Translations under genes and position numbers: made by a program | Notes under the pieces: generated by a model | The model's input: the letters and a program-made list of their open reading frames with translations, nothing else | Told to the model about the DNA's origin: nothing | The model's database searches: none | Shown: in pieces, positions 17,744-26,963 of the stretch | Position numbering within the stretch: the first letter of the stretch is position 1 | How the letters are laid out: each line of letters opens with the position of its first letter | Source of the DNA: a virus | Strand: one strand, 5' to 3' | Length of the DNA stretch: 64,000 nucleotides | Virus record (IMG/VR): IMGVR_UViG_3300035703_000009 | Span: 143,111-207,110 of that record

Positions 17744-19743
17744 TGATGAGAACTAGTCGTTTTGTAAACTTAAGTTCATATTGTGTTGTCGAATACATGT
17801 TCGATCAGTTAGGATCGTTAAATTTTTACACAGATGACTTTATCCTTATTGAAAATGCAAATGCAGATACTCATCAGATATTTAATGATGACTCTTCATA
17901 TCACATCACGAAGAACATCAAGGACCTAACTGCTGTGCCTATTGGCAAGAACACGTACGCATATCTTGATAGCGAAAAGGTTCCAAACTATCTAAATTAC
18001 GATACTAACATCACCCAGACTCTGCTGAGCGGATATAACGTGGTAATGGATCAAGTGCGTTTTCACTTCGTTGCGGGTTTTGACTTCGATAACTTTGAGG
18101 CCTTAATGCTTAGCGTAAAACACCTTGAGAACGACGGCAAGTCCCACCTGTTTGCAAACATTCTATTGGCGCCTGAGACTTCAGCTGAAATGATTAGCTT
18201 TAATCCTAAGCCTCTGTTCTTAGGCAATGCGCTCTATGATCGTTACATCGACATCCTGGTGCCGTCCATTAAAAACATCAATGACGAGTATAAGACTGCT
18301 CCTGTGCAGGCAAACACTTTTGCAGCAAAGATAACTCCAACTAACACGGGGTACAAAGGGTTTATCTATAACAATCCGCTCTATATCGGGTTGGCAGAGT
18401 GTGGTACTCGTAAGTCAATATTCACTAACGTCGGTGTCACATACGATGCGTTTGAAGTAACTGAATACTTTGAGGCTTCTCTTTCTCAAACCAATGAGTT
18501 TGATAACGTTGGTGCCTATATCAACGAGGCAGTTAACGGCGATTATCTTGAATTCTACATGACCTACTATTCTGGCTTCCCAGAGGAAATAATCTCGACT
18601 CTAAATGCTCGTAACCCAGCAGATGATTGGATCATCATCCACCAATTGAGCGTGTTTGAGCAGATCGGTAGCTCCTTCAATAATACTGCAAGGTTCGTCT
18701 TCTTCCAAGAGGACAGATATGATGAGCCTAATGTCTTTAGACCTGTACTGAGAAACGCTAACGAGGCGGTCAGCATGTCAATCGACTACTTGGGCAGGTT
18801 AGTGAATCGTCGAAACGGCGAGCAGATCATTCGGGAGGCTTCTTTCTCCTTGATTTCTCCCAAGAAATACGGTAGAAAGCTAATCACCATTCCTCTATTA
18901 GATAAACCACAGTCACAAAGGATCTATAATAAGATCATCAAGAAAGACTTTGAAGCGACTAAGCTATTCATTGAACCGCCTTTAGCAAATGCTTTTGCCA
19001 ACTTGACTGGAAGTTCAACGACTAGCTCGACCAACACTACGACTACTGTCACCCAATACGTGCCAATATTCTTTAACAATAACAACATCTCAATAGCTAA
19101 CGTAAGTTCACTAATAAAGGTTTCAGACTCAAATGAGGAACCTGTGTTTGGACCTGGAAAGTTAAGATTTGTGTTGTCTCCATTTGACAATGTCATTAAA
19201 TTAAAAGTATTCACCTCAAACTCTAGTTCAAGTTCAACTAAGCTCGTGCAACTAGACCTAAACATCAATTCGTCTACGTATCAACTGGTGTTTGAGACTA
19301 ACTCTGGACAGGTTACAGTGAATAATAGCGGAGACGCAAAGCTAGAAAACCTATCCACTGGTACACTAGTCTTTAACTTGGCTAAAAAAGATGCCAAGGC
19401 CGTGCTTTCATCAACTATCCGAACAGTTAGCTTAGTCTCAGTCTCACAGGACCGTAAACAGACGCTAATCTATTCTGGTGAATGGAGAAAGTCTAGCGAG
19501 CAAGCAGATGTCGATGCAGCAATCGCTGAGGCAGTCGAAAACAGTAAAACTAATCAACTCGTCCAAGACACGCTCAACGAGATCTTAAAAAAGAACACAG
19601 ATAATCTGGATGCGACAAGCATCTCGACTGCGATCAAAGAAGTAGCGACTAGGACGAAAGCTGAGGCAATCGTGCCGACTGTTAACAAGTTTGGAGTAGT
19701 TTACTCTAAAGGAATTCAAGTAACTTCGTCAAACCTTAAATAA
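17743..19743 (+). CDS. Large putative virion structural protein, 666 aa
   Basis: Not recognised. The N-terminal two-thirds is mixed alpha/beta; residues ~420-445 are a Ser/Thr/Asn linker (TGSSTTSSTNTTTTVTQ), followed by beta-rich sequence and a helical C terminus (~585-640). Size, late location and adjacency to the baseplate genes suggest a tail or baseplate component. The start ATG overlaps the previous stop. Confidence 0.65.
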   Translation: MMRTSRFVNLSSYCVVEYMFDQLGSLNFYTDDFILIENANADTHQIFNDDSSYHITKNIKDLTAVPIGKNTYAYLDSEKVPNYLNYDTNITQTLLSGYNVVMDQVRFHFVAGFDFDNFEALMLSVKHLENDGKSHLFANILLAPETSAEMISFNPKPLFLGNALYDRYIDILVPSIKNINDEYKTAPVQANTFAAKITPTNTGYKGFIYNNPLYIGLAECGTRKSIFTNVGVTYDAFEVTEYFEASLSQTNEFDNVGAYINEAVNGDYLEFYMTYYSGFPEEIISTLNARNPADDWIIIHQLSVFEQIGSSFNNTARFVFFQEDRYDEPNVFRPVLRNANEAVSMSIDYLGRLVNRRNGEQIIREASFSLISPKKYGRKLITIPLLDKPQSQRIYNKIIKKDFEATKLFIEPPLANAFANLTGSSTTSSTNTTTTVTQYVPIFFNNNNISIANVSSLIKVSDSNEEPVFGPGKLRFVLSPFDNVIKLKVFTSNSSSSSTKLVQLDLNINSSTYQLVFETNSGQVTVNNSGDAKLENLSTGTLVFNLAKKDAKAVLSSTIRTVSLVSVSQDRKQTLIYSGEWRKSSEQADVDAAIAEAVENSKTNQLVQDTLNEILKKNTDNLDATSISTAIKEVATRTKAEAIVPTVNKFGVVYSKGIQVTSSNLK

Positions 19744-19770
19744 TCTCGTCACTATTTAACCAGAAATAGA

Positions 19771-19779
19771 GATAAATAA
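19771..19779 (+). promoter_or_regulatory. Late-type promoter for the frameshifted structural gene
   Basis: GATAAATAA, 19 nt upstream of the ATG at 19799. Confidence 0.55.
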
Positions 19780-19798
19780 AAAAAATAAGCTCTACGAA

Positions 19799-21636
19799 AT
19801 GACTAACTTCGTAAAAAACGTTCTAACTGAACTAAAAACTAACGAAACACTTAAAACGCAACCATTGGTTAAGATTCTCACACAATCGATAGAAAAGTCG
19901 ATCGTGCTGGGAGAAAGCGAAGCCAGCGTTTATCATAACCTAAAGACCGGGCTTGCTGCTGTTAACGAGCAAGTAAAGGATGCAAGCTTATCTGCGATCC
20001 TAGAACAATTTAGCAAAAACGAGGTCACCACTGATTCTAAGTATGCTGCTCTTGCAAAAGAGGTAAACTTGGCTGCCCGAATAGGTGCAGTAAAAGCAAC
20101 TAAAGCATACTCTGATCCGACTGTAAAGTCCATCGTTGAATCTTTTGAAAAGGCTATCGCGAGCGGAGCTCCAGATTTCTTAGGCTGCTCTGATTTTATT
20201 AGAGTATTTGAAAAGTACTCATACAATCCAGAAGTAAAGGCCGAAATCACAAAAGTTAACGATTACCTGGTAGAAAACGAAGCTAAGATTCACATGCTAC
20301 ACGCGATCAATTACTTTGAGTCACTAAGAACTCCTCTTTACACAGGATTGATCTCTGACTTAAAGGAAATGTTGGTCAATGAGAATTATACAGCAGACAT
20401 CCTCAAGCTAAAGTATGGCACCATGGTTCCAGCATTAACTCCTTTGATCCAGTCTCTACGTGTGGTTGAATCTAAGTCAACTGGAGCTTTTACCCTAGGT
20501 GAAGGAACAGTTGAGACTAAGATTAGCAACCTAATTGCTCCAGCAGTTAAGACTGAAGACGGAGTGATTGTCTATGCAGATAATCGATTTCTTTCGATCA
20601 GAGAAGCCAAAGGCTTAACTGGAAACGAGATCAAAGTTCACCTGGACGAGAACTACAAGATCGCTGACTTTAACCCAGAATACGTAAAGTCAACTCACCC
20701 TGATTTTTATGCTCTATGCGAAGCATTTGCAACTCTCGGTTTCAGCAAGACATCTGATCAATTAGGAGTTGAGAGCACTGCTATTCGTAGCTTTAAGCTC
20801 GCATTCAAGATGAACGAAAGCCATGAACTGGACGTTTATATCAATGACAATAAAGTTGAGTCTCTCGACAAGGTAAACGTTTCTGAGTCCCTAGTTTTTG
20901 AAAACACCGGAATAAAAGAAAGAGTTTCACGCCTCATCGAAAAGTCTAGCGAGATCTGTAACTTTGAGTTCATTAAAGAAGCGACCAACGATCGCTTGCT
21001 TAAGGACGCAATTGTCTTAAACCTAAACGACACATATTTCGTTTGTGAAAAATTAAACACAGCAGATCGCAAGTGGTTTGGAGTAGACGAATACCAATTA
21101 TATGAATTTTTTGCACGTAACTTTGGCTACGACATTAGCTCAGTATTCAAAACCAAGATCGAAGAAACAGTCGCTGAGATCCAAAAGATCGAGGAGACAA
21201 AGAAGAACATACTAGCGAACATCGAAAAACTTGAGACATCTGTTGCTAAGTTAAACGAAACCTGCACATCAAAGGGATTGGACCCATCTGAAGTAAGCGA
21301 ACTTGAAGCAATTAAAGAAGACATCGAAAGGAAGATTCACGAACTCAAACAAAGCTACATTGCAATCGATCTTTACAAAAAAAAAGAATTAGCCTAAACG
21401 AACAAGCAGACGGTTATCAAAGCAAGAACAAGTTCAAGATCGGCGAAACAGTAGAGGTAGGTGAAAGGTTAGGCAAAGTAACATCAATCAATAACCTTAG
21501 CGGAGAATACTTGGTCATGATAGGTTCAAAGAACCACAGATTTAAGGAAGCCCAACTAGCTAAAGCGATTCAAAAGAAAGCCAAGAAAAAAGACCTTACT
21601 CGCAAGAAGAAACCAGCCGAAACGAAAAATATTTAA
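19799..21636 (+). CDS. Putative structural protein with probable -1 frameshift extension (532 aa, or about 612 aa after shift)
   Basis: The zero frame ends with TAA at 21395-21397. Just before it is a run of nine A then G (21377-21386), read as AAA AAA AAA GAA, a good -1 slippery site. In the -1 frame an open stretch runs from 21385 to TAA at 21634-21636 (83 residues) and has no plausible start of its own before an internal ATG far downstream. The extension has an SH3-like look (KIGETVEVGERLGKVTSI ... RFKEAQLAKA) and a Lys-rich end. A terminator follows 2 nt after its stop, marking it as the transcript end. The body is helical with a C-terminal coiled coil. An insertion error in the A run is the alternative. 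Confidence 0.7.
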
Positions 21637-21637
21637 A

Positions 21638-21659
21638 GGGAGCACTAGCTCCCTTTTTT
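21638..21659 (+). terminator. Rho-independent terminator
   Basis: GGGAGC ACTA GCTCCC followed by six T; begins right after the stop of the frameshift extension. Confidence 0.85.
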
Positions 21660-21732
21660 ATTTTAGCCAGTTTTTAGTATTGTAATCAAAACTGACCACC
21701 CAGAATACAGTATAATAACTAAACACCATTTG

Positions 21733-22551
21733 ATGGACACAAGAATAGACTTTGAAACCGCAAAAAAGTACGACCAGATCGACTTAATTGACCGCCAGAC
21801 AGATTACGGTACTGTAAAACTTTATGTACGCAAAGGACTTAACGAGGTAAAATACAACGTTGGTCAAAACTTCACTAAGAAAGCAAACGGTGGCGAATAC
21901 ATCGCGCCATTTGTGTCAAAAAAGATCGGAAGCCCACTAAACGTCAATGAAGCTCTCAATAAAGAGGACGTGTGGTTGGACATCGGTGGCCACCTGGGAT
22001 TCTTTGCTATTCGCATGCTAAAACAGTTTCCAAAGATTCGTAAGGTCGTGTCATATGAAGCTCTGCCGCATAACGTTAGCTTTGAATTAGAGAACGTGAA
22101 GCTCAATGGAATGGAGGCTCAGTGTGAGGTCATCCAAAAGGCCATCGTTCCAAACGACTCACCGACAATCAGTTTCTTTATTTCCAGCGATTCTGGCAAG
22201 CACTCAATCCTGCCGGTAAAGGGTCGTGAGAACATCACCGTGCCTGCTATCAACATCAATGATGCCATCAAGCAAAGTGGAGCGACCGCCATCAAGATGG
22301 ATGTAGAAGGTGCCGAATATCATCTTATTAAGGCGGTAACTGACTGGTCACAGATCAGAGTTGCCGTAGTCGAGTGGCACTTTAATGCAATGCGAACCTT
22401 GACCAAGGACAAGAATTATCGAGTTACCTTGTTCCAAGAGATCATCGACATCTTCAAGCAGAACGGTTTCGATACTATTCGCACACTACCTAACGTTGAG
22501 TACGGTAAGAACTTCATCACTCACTTTGTAGCCATCAAGACCGGTGCATAA
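21733..22551 (+). CDS. FkbM-family methyltransferase, 272 aa
   Basis: SAM-dependent methyltransferase. Motif I is VWLDIGGHLGFFAIRML (residues ~81-97) and the family signature IKMDVEGAEYHLI lies at ~193-205. Substrates of this family are usually sugar hydroxyls or amino groups in glycans. Starts at the ATG at 21733 (an in-frame TTG precedes it). Its stop overlaps the glycosylase gene; a glycosyltransferase follows, so it may act on sugar modifications of DNA or surface glycans. Confidence 0.85.
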   Translation: MDTRIDFETAKKYDQIDLIDRQTDYGTVKLYVRKGLNEVKYNVGQNFTKKANGGEYIAPFVSKKIGSPLNVNEALNKEDVWLDIGGHLGFFAIRMLKQFPKIRKVVSYEALPHNVSFELENVKLNGMEAQCEVIQKAIVPNDSPTISFFISSDSGKHSILPVKGRENITVPAININDAIKQSGATAIKMDVEGAEYHLIKAVTDWSQIRVAVVEWHFNAMRTLTKDKNYRVTLFQEIIDIFKQNGFDTIRTLPNVEYGKNFITHFVAIKTGA

Positions 22552-22960
22552 CAGTCCATATGGCCTACTCCAAGAAATATACCACGAGCATCCATGGCGG
22601 ACGCTCGTGTGTTGTATTATGCTAAACTGCACTTCTCGTAAGCAAGTAGATCGGGTTCGCGATGAGTTTTTTCGTATGTACCCAGATCCATTAGAAGCTG
22701 AACGCGCAGATCCTACCGAAATGGCCGAGTTAATCGCTCCGCTTGGTTTCAAGAACAGGCGAACTAAGACCATAATACGCTTCTCGAGTGACTGGATGAC
22801 CCTGGATTGGTCCGAACCCAGCGAATTATATGGAATAGGTAAGTACGGACAGGATTCATGGGAGATATTCCAAAAGGGAAACCTGGATGTGGAGCCAACT
22901 GACGGCGTCCTTAACAAATACTTGGCTTGGGCTAGAACTCAACCTCAAAACCAGATATAA
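22544..22960 (+). CDS. HhH DNA glycosylase of MBD4 type, 138 aa
   Basis: The whole protein follows the C-terminal glycosylase domain of MBD4: start LLQEIYHEHPWRTLVCCIMLNCTS (first 10 residues after the GTG start are short), then LIAPLGFKNRRTKTIIRFS, the helix-hairpin-helix end ELYGIGKYGQDSWEIF (~93-108), and the catalytic Asp in VEPTDGVLNKYLAWA (~116-130). Known members remove T or U from mismatches, or modified pyrimidines. No Fe-S cluster cysteines are visible. GTG start overlapping the methyltransferase by 8 nt. A role in DNA repair or in discriminating modified bases is likely. Confidence 0.8.
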   Translation: MHNSPYGLLQEIYHEHPWRTLVCCIMLNCTSRKQVDRVRDEFFRMYPDPLEAERADPTEMAELIAPLGFKNRRTKTIIRFSSDWMTLDWSEPSELYGIGKYGQDSWEIFQKGNLDVEPTDGVLNKYLAWARTQPQNQI

Positions 22961-22966
22961 GATAGC

Positions 22967-24049
22967 ATGAAAGCATTTTACGCGTATTTTGGTCTGCTTG
23001 ACCTACACACAATTGACTCTCCAGGCCATTCACTTTATCAGTTAGGCTTGATGGACTCCATTCGCTTGGAATTTGGAGTCGAAAAATTCGATTTCTTTTC
23101 TTACTATCCGGAAGACTTACAAGCGGCTGAATTATTGCGCCACGAAAAATATCCAGATAATGCGCTGGGCCACCTTTTTACTGGCTATCGAGAATCGATG
23201 ATCGATACGTATGGACTGATGCTGGAAGAATCTCTACTTCGCATCAAAAACAAGGAATACTCTCACGTCTTTCTCAAGGCCAGGTTCAGAAACATCTCCA
23301 CTCTTACTAAGAAGTGGAAGGATGCTGCTGCCTTTGAAAAGCTGATTAGCATGGCAATCGATGCCGGCTACTCTGCGGACGAAATAATCATCCTAGACAC
23401 CGACCTTTCCCTGCCTCCATCTTTTTACACAAAATACAGCGACAAAGTCACAGTTAAAATTCCATCAATCGATTTTAAGGGAATCTCAGATAGGTTCCTA
23501 AATGACTGTGTTGCAATCCACAAAGCCGCAGATTATTCTACTCGTGCCGTTTCTTCAGTGTTTTACGGTAACATCAACACTTCTAATTATAAGAGCGGCA
23601 ACTCTAAGAGCGAGATGCTAAGCGAAGCTCTATGCTATTTCTTTTCGAGAGTCGATTACTTTAGCGACGACTTTACGATAATCGGAAAGAGCAGCGACTT
23701 TGACGAGATCACTACTAGTGGAGTCTCCGGAATCTATCGAAACTCTCGATCTGCAATCTGGCATGCACTAGAGAAAAACCTCATCATGCTCAATGTGACC
23801 AAGGACAAGTACAACGAGAAGAAGTTTATTCCAGCCAGGATATATGAGGCAATGATCTTCGGCATGATTCCAGTCTCATATAAGTTTAACTTCCTATGCG
23901 AGACATTTTCTTTTAACACTATCGAAGATCTCAATGAGATAGTGCAATACTTAAACGAGTGCGAGCCAGAAGACCTAAAGAAAGCCTACTTACGATTCGT
24001 AAAAGACTATCAAGAATATGTAGACGGCAAACATGAACTGCCGTTCTAA
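22967..24049 (+). CDS. Putative glycosyltransferase, 360 aa
   Basis: The C-terminal part carries FIPARIYEAMIFGMIPVSYKF (residues ~287-307), the E-x(7) donor-binding arrangement (RxYEAxxxGxxPV) of GT-B glycosyltransferases including phage DNA glucosyltransferases. The N-terminal half is a Rossmann-like domain without a clear motif. With the adjacent FkbM methyltransferase and DNA glycosylase it may belong to DNA hypermodification, or to glycan decoration. Substrate unknown. Confidence 0.6.
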   Translation: MKAFYAYFGLLDLHTIDSPGHSLYQLGLMDSIRLEFGVEKFDFFSYYPEDLQAAELLRHEKYPDNALGHLFTGYRESMIDTYGLMLEESLLRIKNKEYSHVFLKARFRNISTLTKKWKDAAAFEKLISMAIDAGYSADEIIILDTDLSLPPSFYTKYSDKVTVKIPSIDFKGISDRFLNDCVAIHKAADYSTRAVSSVFYGNINTSNYKSGNSKSEMLSEALCYFFSRVDYFSDDFTIIGKSSDFDEITTSGVSGIYRNSRSAIWHALEKNLIMLNVTKDKYNEKKFIPARIYEAMIFGMIPVSYKFNFLCETFSFNTIEDLNEIVQYLNECEPEDLKKAYLRFVKDYQEYVDGKHELPF

Positions 24050-24057
24050 ATAAATAA
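24049..24057 (+). promoter_or_regulatory. Late-type promoter for the 615-aa protein
   Basis: AATAAATAA that begins inside the preceding stop codon, 16 nt before the ATG at 24074. Confidence 0.5.
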
Positions 24058-24073
24058 TAAGAAAGGCTAATTA

Positions 24074-25921
24074 ATGCATAGTTTTTCTGAATATTTACAT
24101 CACACTTCTCCTGAACCTCAAATCACTAAGCTATTTGAAACAGCAGGTCCAGTCTTTTCATCTCGCTTGACTCTAGAAAACTTTGACTTTGAGGTCAATG
24201 CAATCAACGAGTTCGAGAATCTACTTCCCAATTCATTTGACTTGCACTTAGACATGATCCTTACTGGAGGGTCTACTCTAGTCTCTCAATACTACCATGA
24301 TCTCGCTAGTGGCAAAGAAAAAATGTTTGAAAAGATTAGAGAATCGGTTAATTCTTCTGACTTTGAAAAGATTAACGAGTCTCTTAAAAGCCTACACACC
24401 GTGCTTAAGGAAAAATACTCTCATCTCATTGAGCAGGCAGCGATTGACTTTGACAGTAAGTTTGGAGACATAACCAATGATGCAGTAATCGATGCTGCAC
24501 TAAAGGGAGCCCCAGAAACCACTGCAGATAAGAGCAAAGTCATATCAATGCTTAAGGACCTATGGAATGGTCTAACTGATGATGGCGATTGGTTATCAGT
24601 CTCTCAACTTTTGCTGGACATAGTTGGAATCTTTGATCCATTTGGGGTCGCAGATGGTATCAACGCGATGATTTACTTTAAGAGAGGAAGGTGGTTGCTT
24701 GGAGCAATATCAGTAGTCTCTGCTCTTATTCCATACGGCGGTGATGCTCTTAAATTACTAAAGCTTGGCAAGACTGGCAAGTATGCCGAAGAAGTCGTGA
24801 TGTACACAATCAAAGGCGGTCGTGGAGCTGCTCAAAAGGCACTACAAAGAATTCCAGTAAAAGACCGAGGAGCAGTGATGAAAGCGTTATCATATATCGC
24901 TCGCGTCCTTCCATCGGCTATGTCAAAAGCCAGTGCAGCAATCTCTTCGTTTTTTGGCAAGTACTTAGCAAGGTATACTAAATGGATTCCAGGAATGGAA
25001 AACTTTTTTAATGGAATCGCAAAAAGATTTTCTGGCTATGCTAAGAAAATGGACGATCTCGTAAAAGACCTCAAGTACGCTCAAGGAACCCTAATTAAAG
25101 CGGCTGATGCTACTGCTGACCTTGCCAAGGCAGCTAAACGTGGTGCTAAGATGGAAATAGACTCAGCTAGCGGGCTAATTCGTCTCTATAACGCTGAAGG
25201 CAAAGTGATCAGAGAATTTTCAGAAGAATTCCTAAAGAAGTCTAAGTTTTGGAGCACACTCGGCAAAAATCCTATTGTGAGAAACGTGTCTACTGCTGAG
25301 GACCTAGTTAAGTATTATAATGGAATCGCAAAGGTTACTCCATCCCTGTTTTCGTCAGTTGCCAAGATATTTTCAGTTATTCATAAAGGAGCAGTTGGCA
25401 GTTCTAAATTTACGATATTTGTCGGAAAACAGATAATTAAGATGGCAACTGGTCAAACTGCTGAAGAACTTGGAATCCCAGACGAACAGTCAGAGTTTTA
25501 CGGTGCTGACTTTTTAAACAATGCAGTACAAAAAAAGATAGATGAAGAAAGAAAAAAAGGCGTAAACTATCCAGCAGTAGTGACCTTTGACTCAGCAAAC
25601 GACGAAGACTATCAAACTATCACTAAGTATCAAAACGATTGGGCGAAAATAGTAGGCGGACCTGAAGTCATCCCAGTCATGTATGATAAATTTGGAGACG
25701 CTGAGTTAAAACAAGAATTCAATGACTTTTGGAGCAAAGTAGGAAAAGGTGAGATAAAAAGAGATGCCTCAGGCAACTTAATCAAAGGTGAGCCAGCTCC
25801 AGTAAATAAAGTCGTAAAAGAGGTTCCTAATCTACGCTCGACTGACTGGTATCGGGAAGCTTTTCCTCAGGTACCCAATGAATCACGCATACTATCATTC
25901 AGTAAATTTATCAACGACTAA
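24074..25921 (+). CDS. Probable internal virion protein with pre-toxin-TG-like segment, 615 aa
   Basis: N-terminal MHSFSEYL...ITKLFE followed by TAG fits the capsid-targeting peptide discussed under findings. Residues ~175-235 contain LLDIVGIFDPFGVADGINAM and a hydrophobic SVVSALIPYGGDALKLL, the pattern of pre-toxin TG regions and of large phage-internal proteins. The rest is helical and Lys-rich. The C terminus RILSFSKFIND resembles the same signal again. It may be carried in the capsid and injected; no toxin domain is recognised. Last base overlaps the next start. Confidence 0.65.
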   Translation: MHSFSEYLHHTSPEPQITKLFETAGPVFSSRLTLENFDFEVNAINEFENLLPNSFDLHLDMILTGGSTLVSQYYHDLASGKEKMFEKIRESVNSSDFEKINESLKSLHTVLKEKYSHLIEQAAIDFDSKFGDITNDAVIDAALKGAPETTADKSKVISMLKDLWNGLTDDGDWLSVSQLLLDIVGIFDPFGVADGINAMIYFKRGRWLLGAISVVSALIPYGGDALKLLKLGKTGKYAEEVVMYTIKGGRGAAQKALQRIPVKDRGAVMKALSYIARVLPSAMSKASAAISSFFGKYLARYTKWIPGMENFFNGIAKRFSGYAKKMDDLVKDLKYAQGTLIKAADATADLAKAAKRGAKMEIDSASGLIRLYNAEGKVIREFSEEFLKKSKFWSTLGKNPIVRNVSTAEDLVKYYNGIAKVTPSLFSSVAKIFSVIHKGAVGSSKFTIFVGKQIIKMATGQTAEELGIPDEQSEFYGADFLNNAVQKKIDEERKKGVNYPAVVTFDSANDEDYQTITKYQNDWAKIVGGPEVIPVMYDKFGDAELKQEFNDFWSKVGKGEIKRDASGNLIKGEPAPVNKVVKEVPNLRSTDWYREAFPQVPNESRILSFSKFIND

Positions 25922-26769
25922 TGAGGCTTAAGAAATTCCTAGAATATACTGACCTGCACTCAAAGGATCCAAAGACCTTTGAGAAAAGAGTAATATTTGC
26001 CTCGCCTGACAAGTATGCTGTCACCATGTTTGAAGAGGTAGACTCAGCTGAAAGCCTTGTCAACTATCCAGATAGACCGATCGTCCTATGGGGAGGCATG
26101 CACCTCAAACCTACCCTAATCAACGAGAATAAAAATCATGTCTTCAATCAAAGGCCGCTACCGACTAGCAAACAGATAGTGCTTGATCTAGAAGGCTCAG
26201 AGTTTTTACCAAAGAGCACCAAGGAAAGAGCAAACGTCCACTCGCTAAAGTTCCCAATAGTTGGCTGGCAAGGAGACGAGCCCATCGACTTTAGAACATA
26301 TGGCAAATACAAGAAGTCAGAACAACAGTTCGATCGGTTTAGCGAGAAGGTCACTCCAGTGACCCGATTTGACGTCATAATCTTTAGAGAAGAACCAATA
26401 CACTTACAAGAAAGGGTTAACCAGATGGGCTTCGATGTTGACGAGAAGAGGTTCTATCGAATGGATCAAGTAAAGAAGATCGCAAAGTCAATCCATGAAA
26501 AGTACTCACCGGACTTTTACCAAGCAACACTAATCGATGACAGTCAGAAGTTGTACCTAGAGTCAGTCTCGACATCAGCTAAACTGTCGCCTTCTCAGCT
26601 AACAAAGATGTATGAAAAGGCATATGAAAGTCACTACGAGACTAGACTACCACACTGGTTCAAACAACAACTTTTTGAAAAACACATAAAACCATATTAC
26701 GTTTCTAGGTACTTAGATGCAGCTCTGCTTAAACCTAAGAGCGCGATCGACTTTAAAAAATACACATAA
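25921..26769 (+). CDS. Hypothetical protein, 282 aa
   Basis: Not recognised. Begins MRLKKFLEYTDLHSK, reminiscent of the N-terminal signal on neighbouring proteins though without an obvious LNE-type cleavage site (KTFE at ~21 is possible). Otherwise globular mixed alpha/beta, basic. Overlaps the 615-aa gene by one base and is followed 2 nt later by the bS21 gene. Confidence 0.6.
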   Translation: MRLKKFLEYTDLHSKDPKTFEKRVIFASPDKYAVTMFEEVDSAESLVNYPDRPIVLWGGMHLKPTLINENKNHVFNQRPLPTSKQIVLDLEGSEFLPKSTKERANVHSLKFPIVGWQGDEPIDFRTYGKYKKSEQQFDRFSEKVTPVTRFDVIIFREEPIHLQERVNQMGFDVDEKRFYRMDQVKKIAKSIHEKYSPDFYQATLIDDSQKLYLESVSTSAKLSPSQLTKMYEKAYESHYETRLPHWFKQQLFEKHIKPYYVSRYLDAALLKPKSAIDFKKYT

Positions 26770-26771
26770 TT

Positions 26772-26963
26772 GTGTTAACAATCAACTGCGAAAACAAGAA
26801 AATAGAAATGGTCCTAAAGGAGTATCGCAAGCGCATGGAAGCAAGCGGCACACACAAAGAGATGATAAAACGTAAGACCTTTACTAAACCTTCTGAAAAG
26901 AGGAGAGCGCAAATATTATCCGCAAAATATAGAGCAAAGCATGTTAATCAAGAAGTTCAGTGA
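26772..26963 (+). CDS. rpsU: Ribosomal protein bS21 homologue, 63 aa
   Basis: Whole-length match in pattern to Bacteroidetes bS21: residues KKIEMVLKEYRKRMEASGT, then MIKRKTFTKPSEKRRAQI and the basic tail LSAKYRAKHV. It would replace host bS21 at the 30S platform next to the anti-Shine-Dalgarno end of 16S rRNA, where Bacteroidetes bS21 helps hide that sequence. GTG start; the 3' end overlaps the NUDIX gene by 23 nt, so the two are coupled. Phage bS21 genes are known from large phages; effect here is inferred. Confidence 0.85.
   Translation: MLTINCENKKIEMVLKEYRKRMEASGTHKEMIKRKTFTKPSEKRRAQILSAKYRAKHVNQEVQ

Noticed and set aside
22544-22960. Endonuclease III (Fe-S) identity for the HhH glycosylase
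   Set aside because: There is no C-terminal four-Cys cluster; the sequence follows MBD4-type glycosylases instead.
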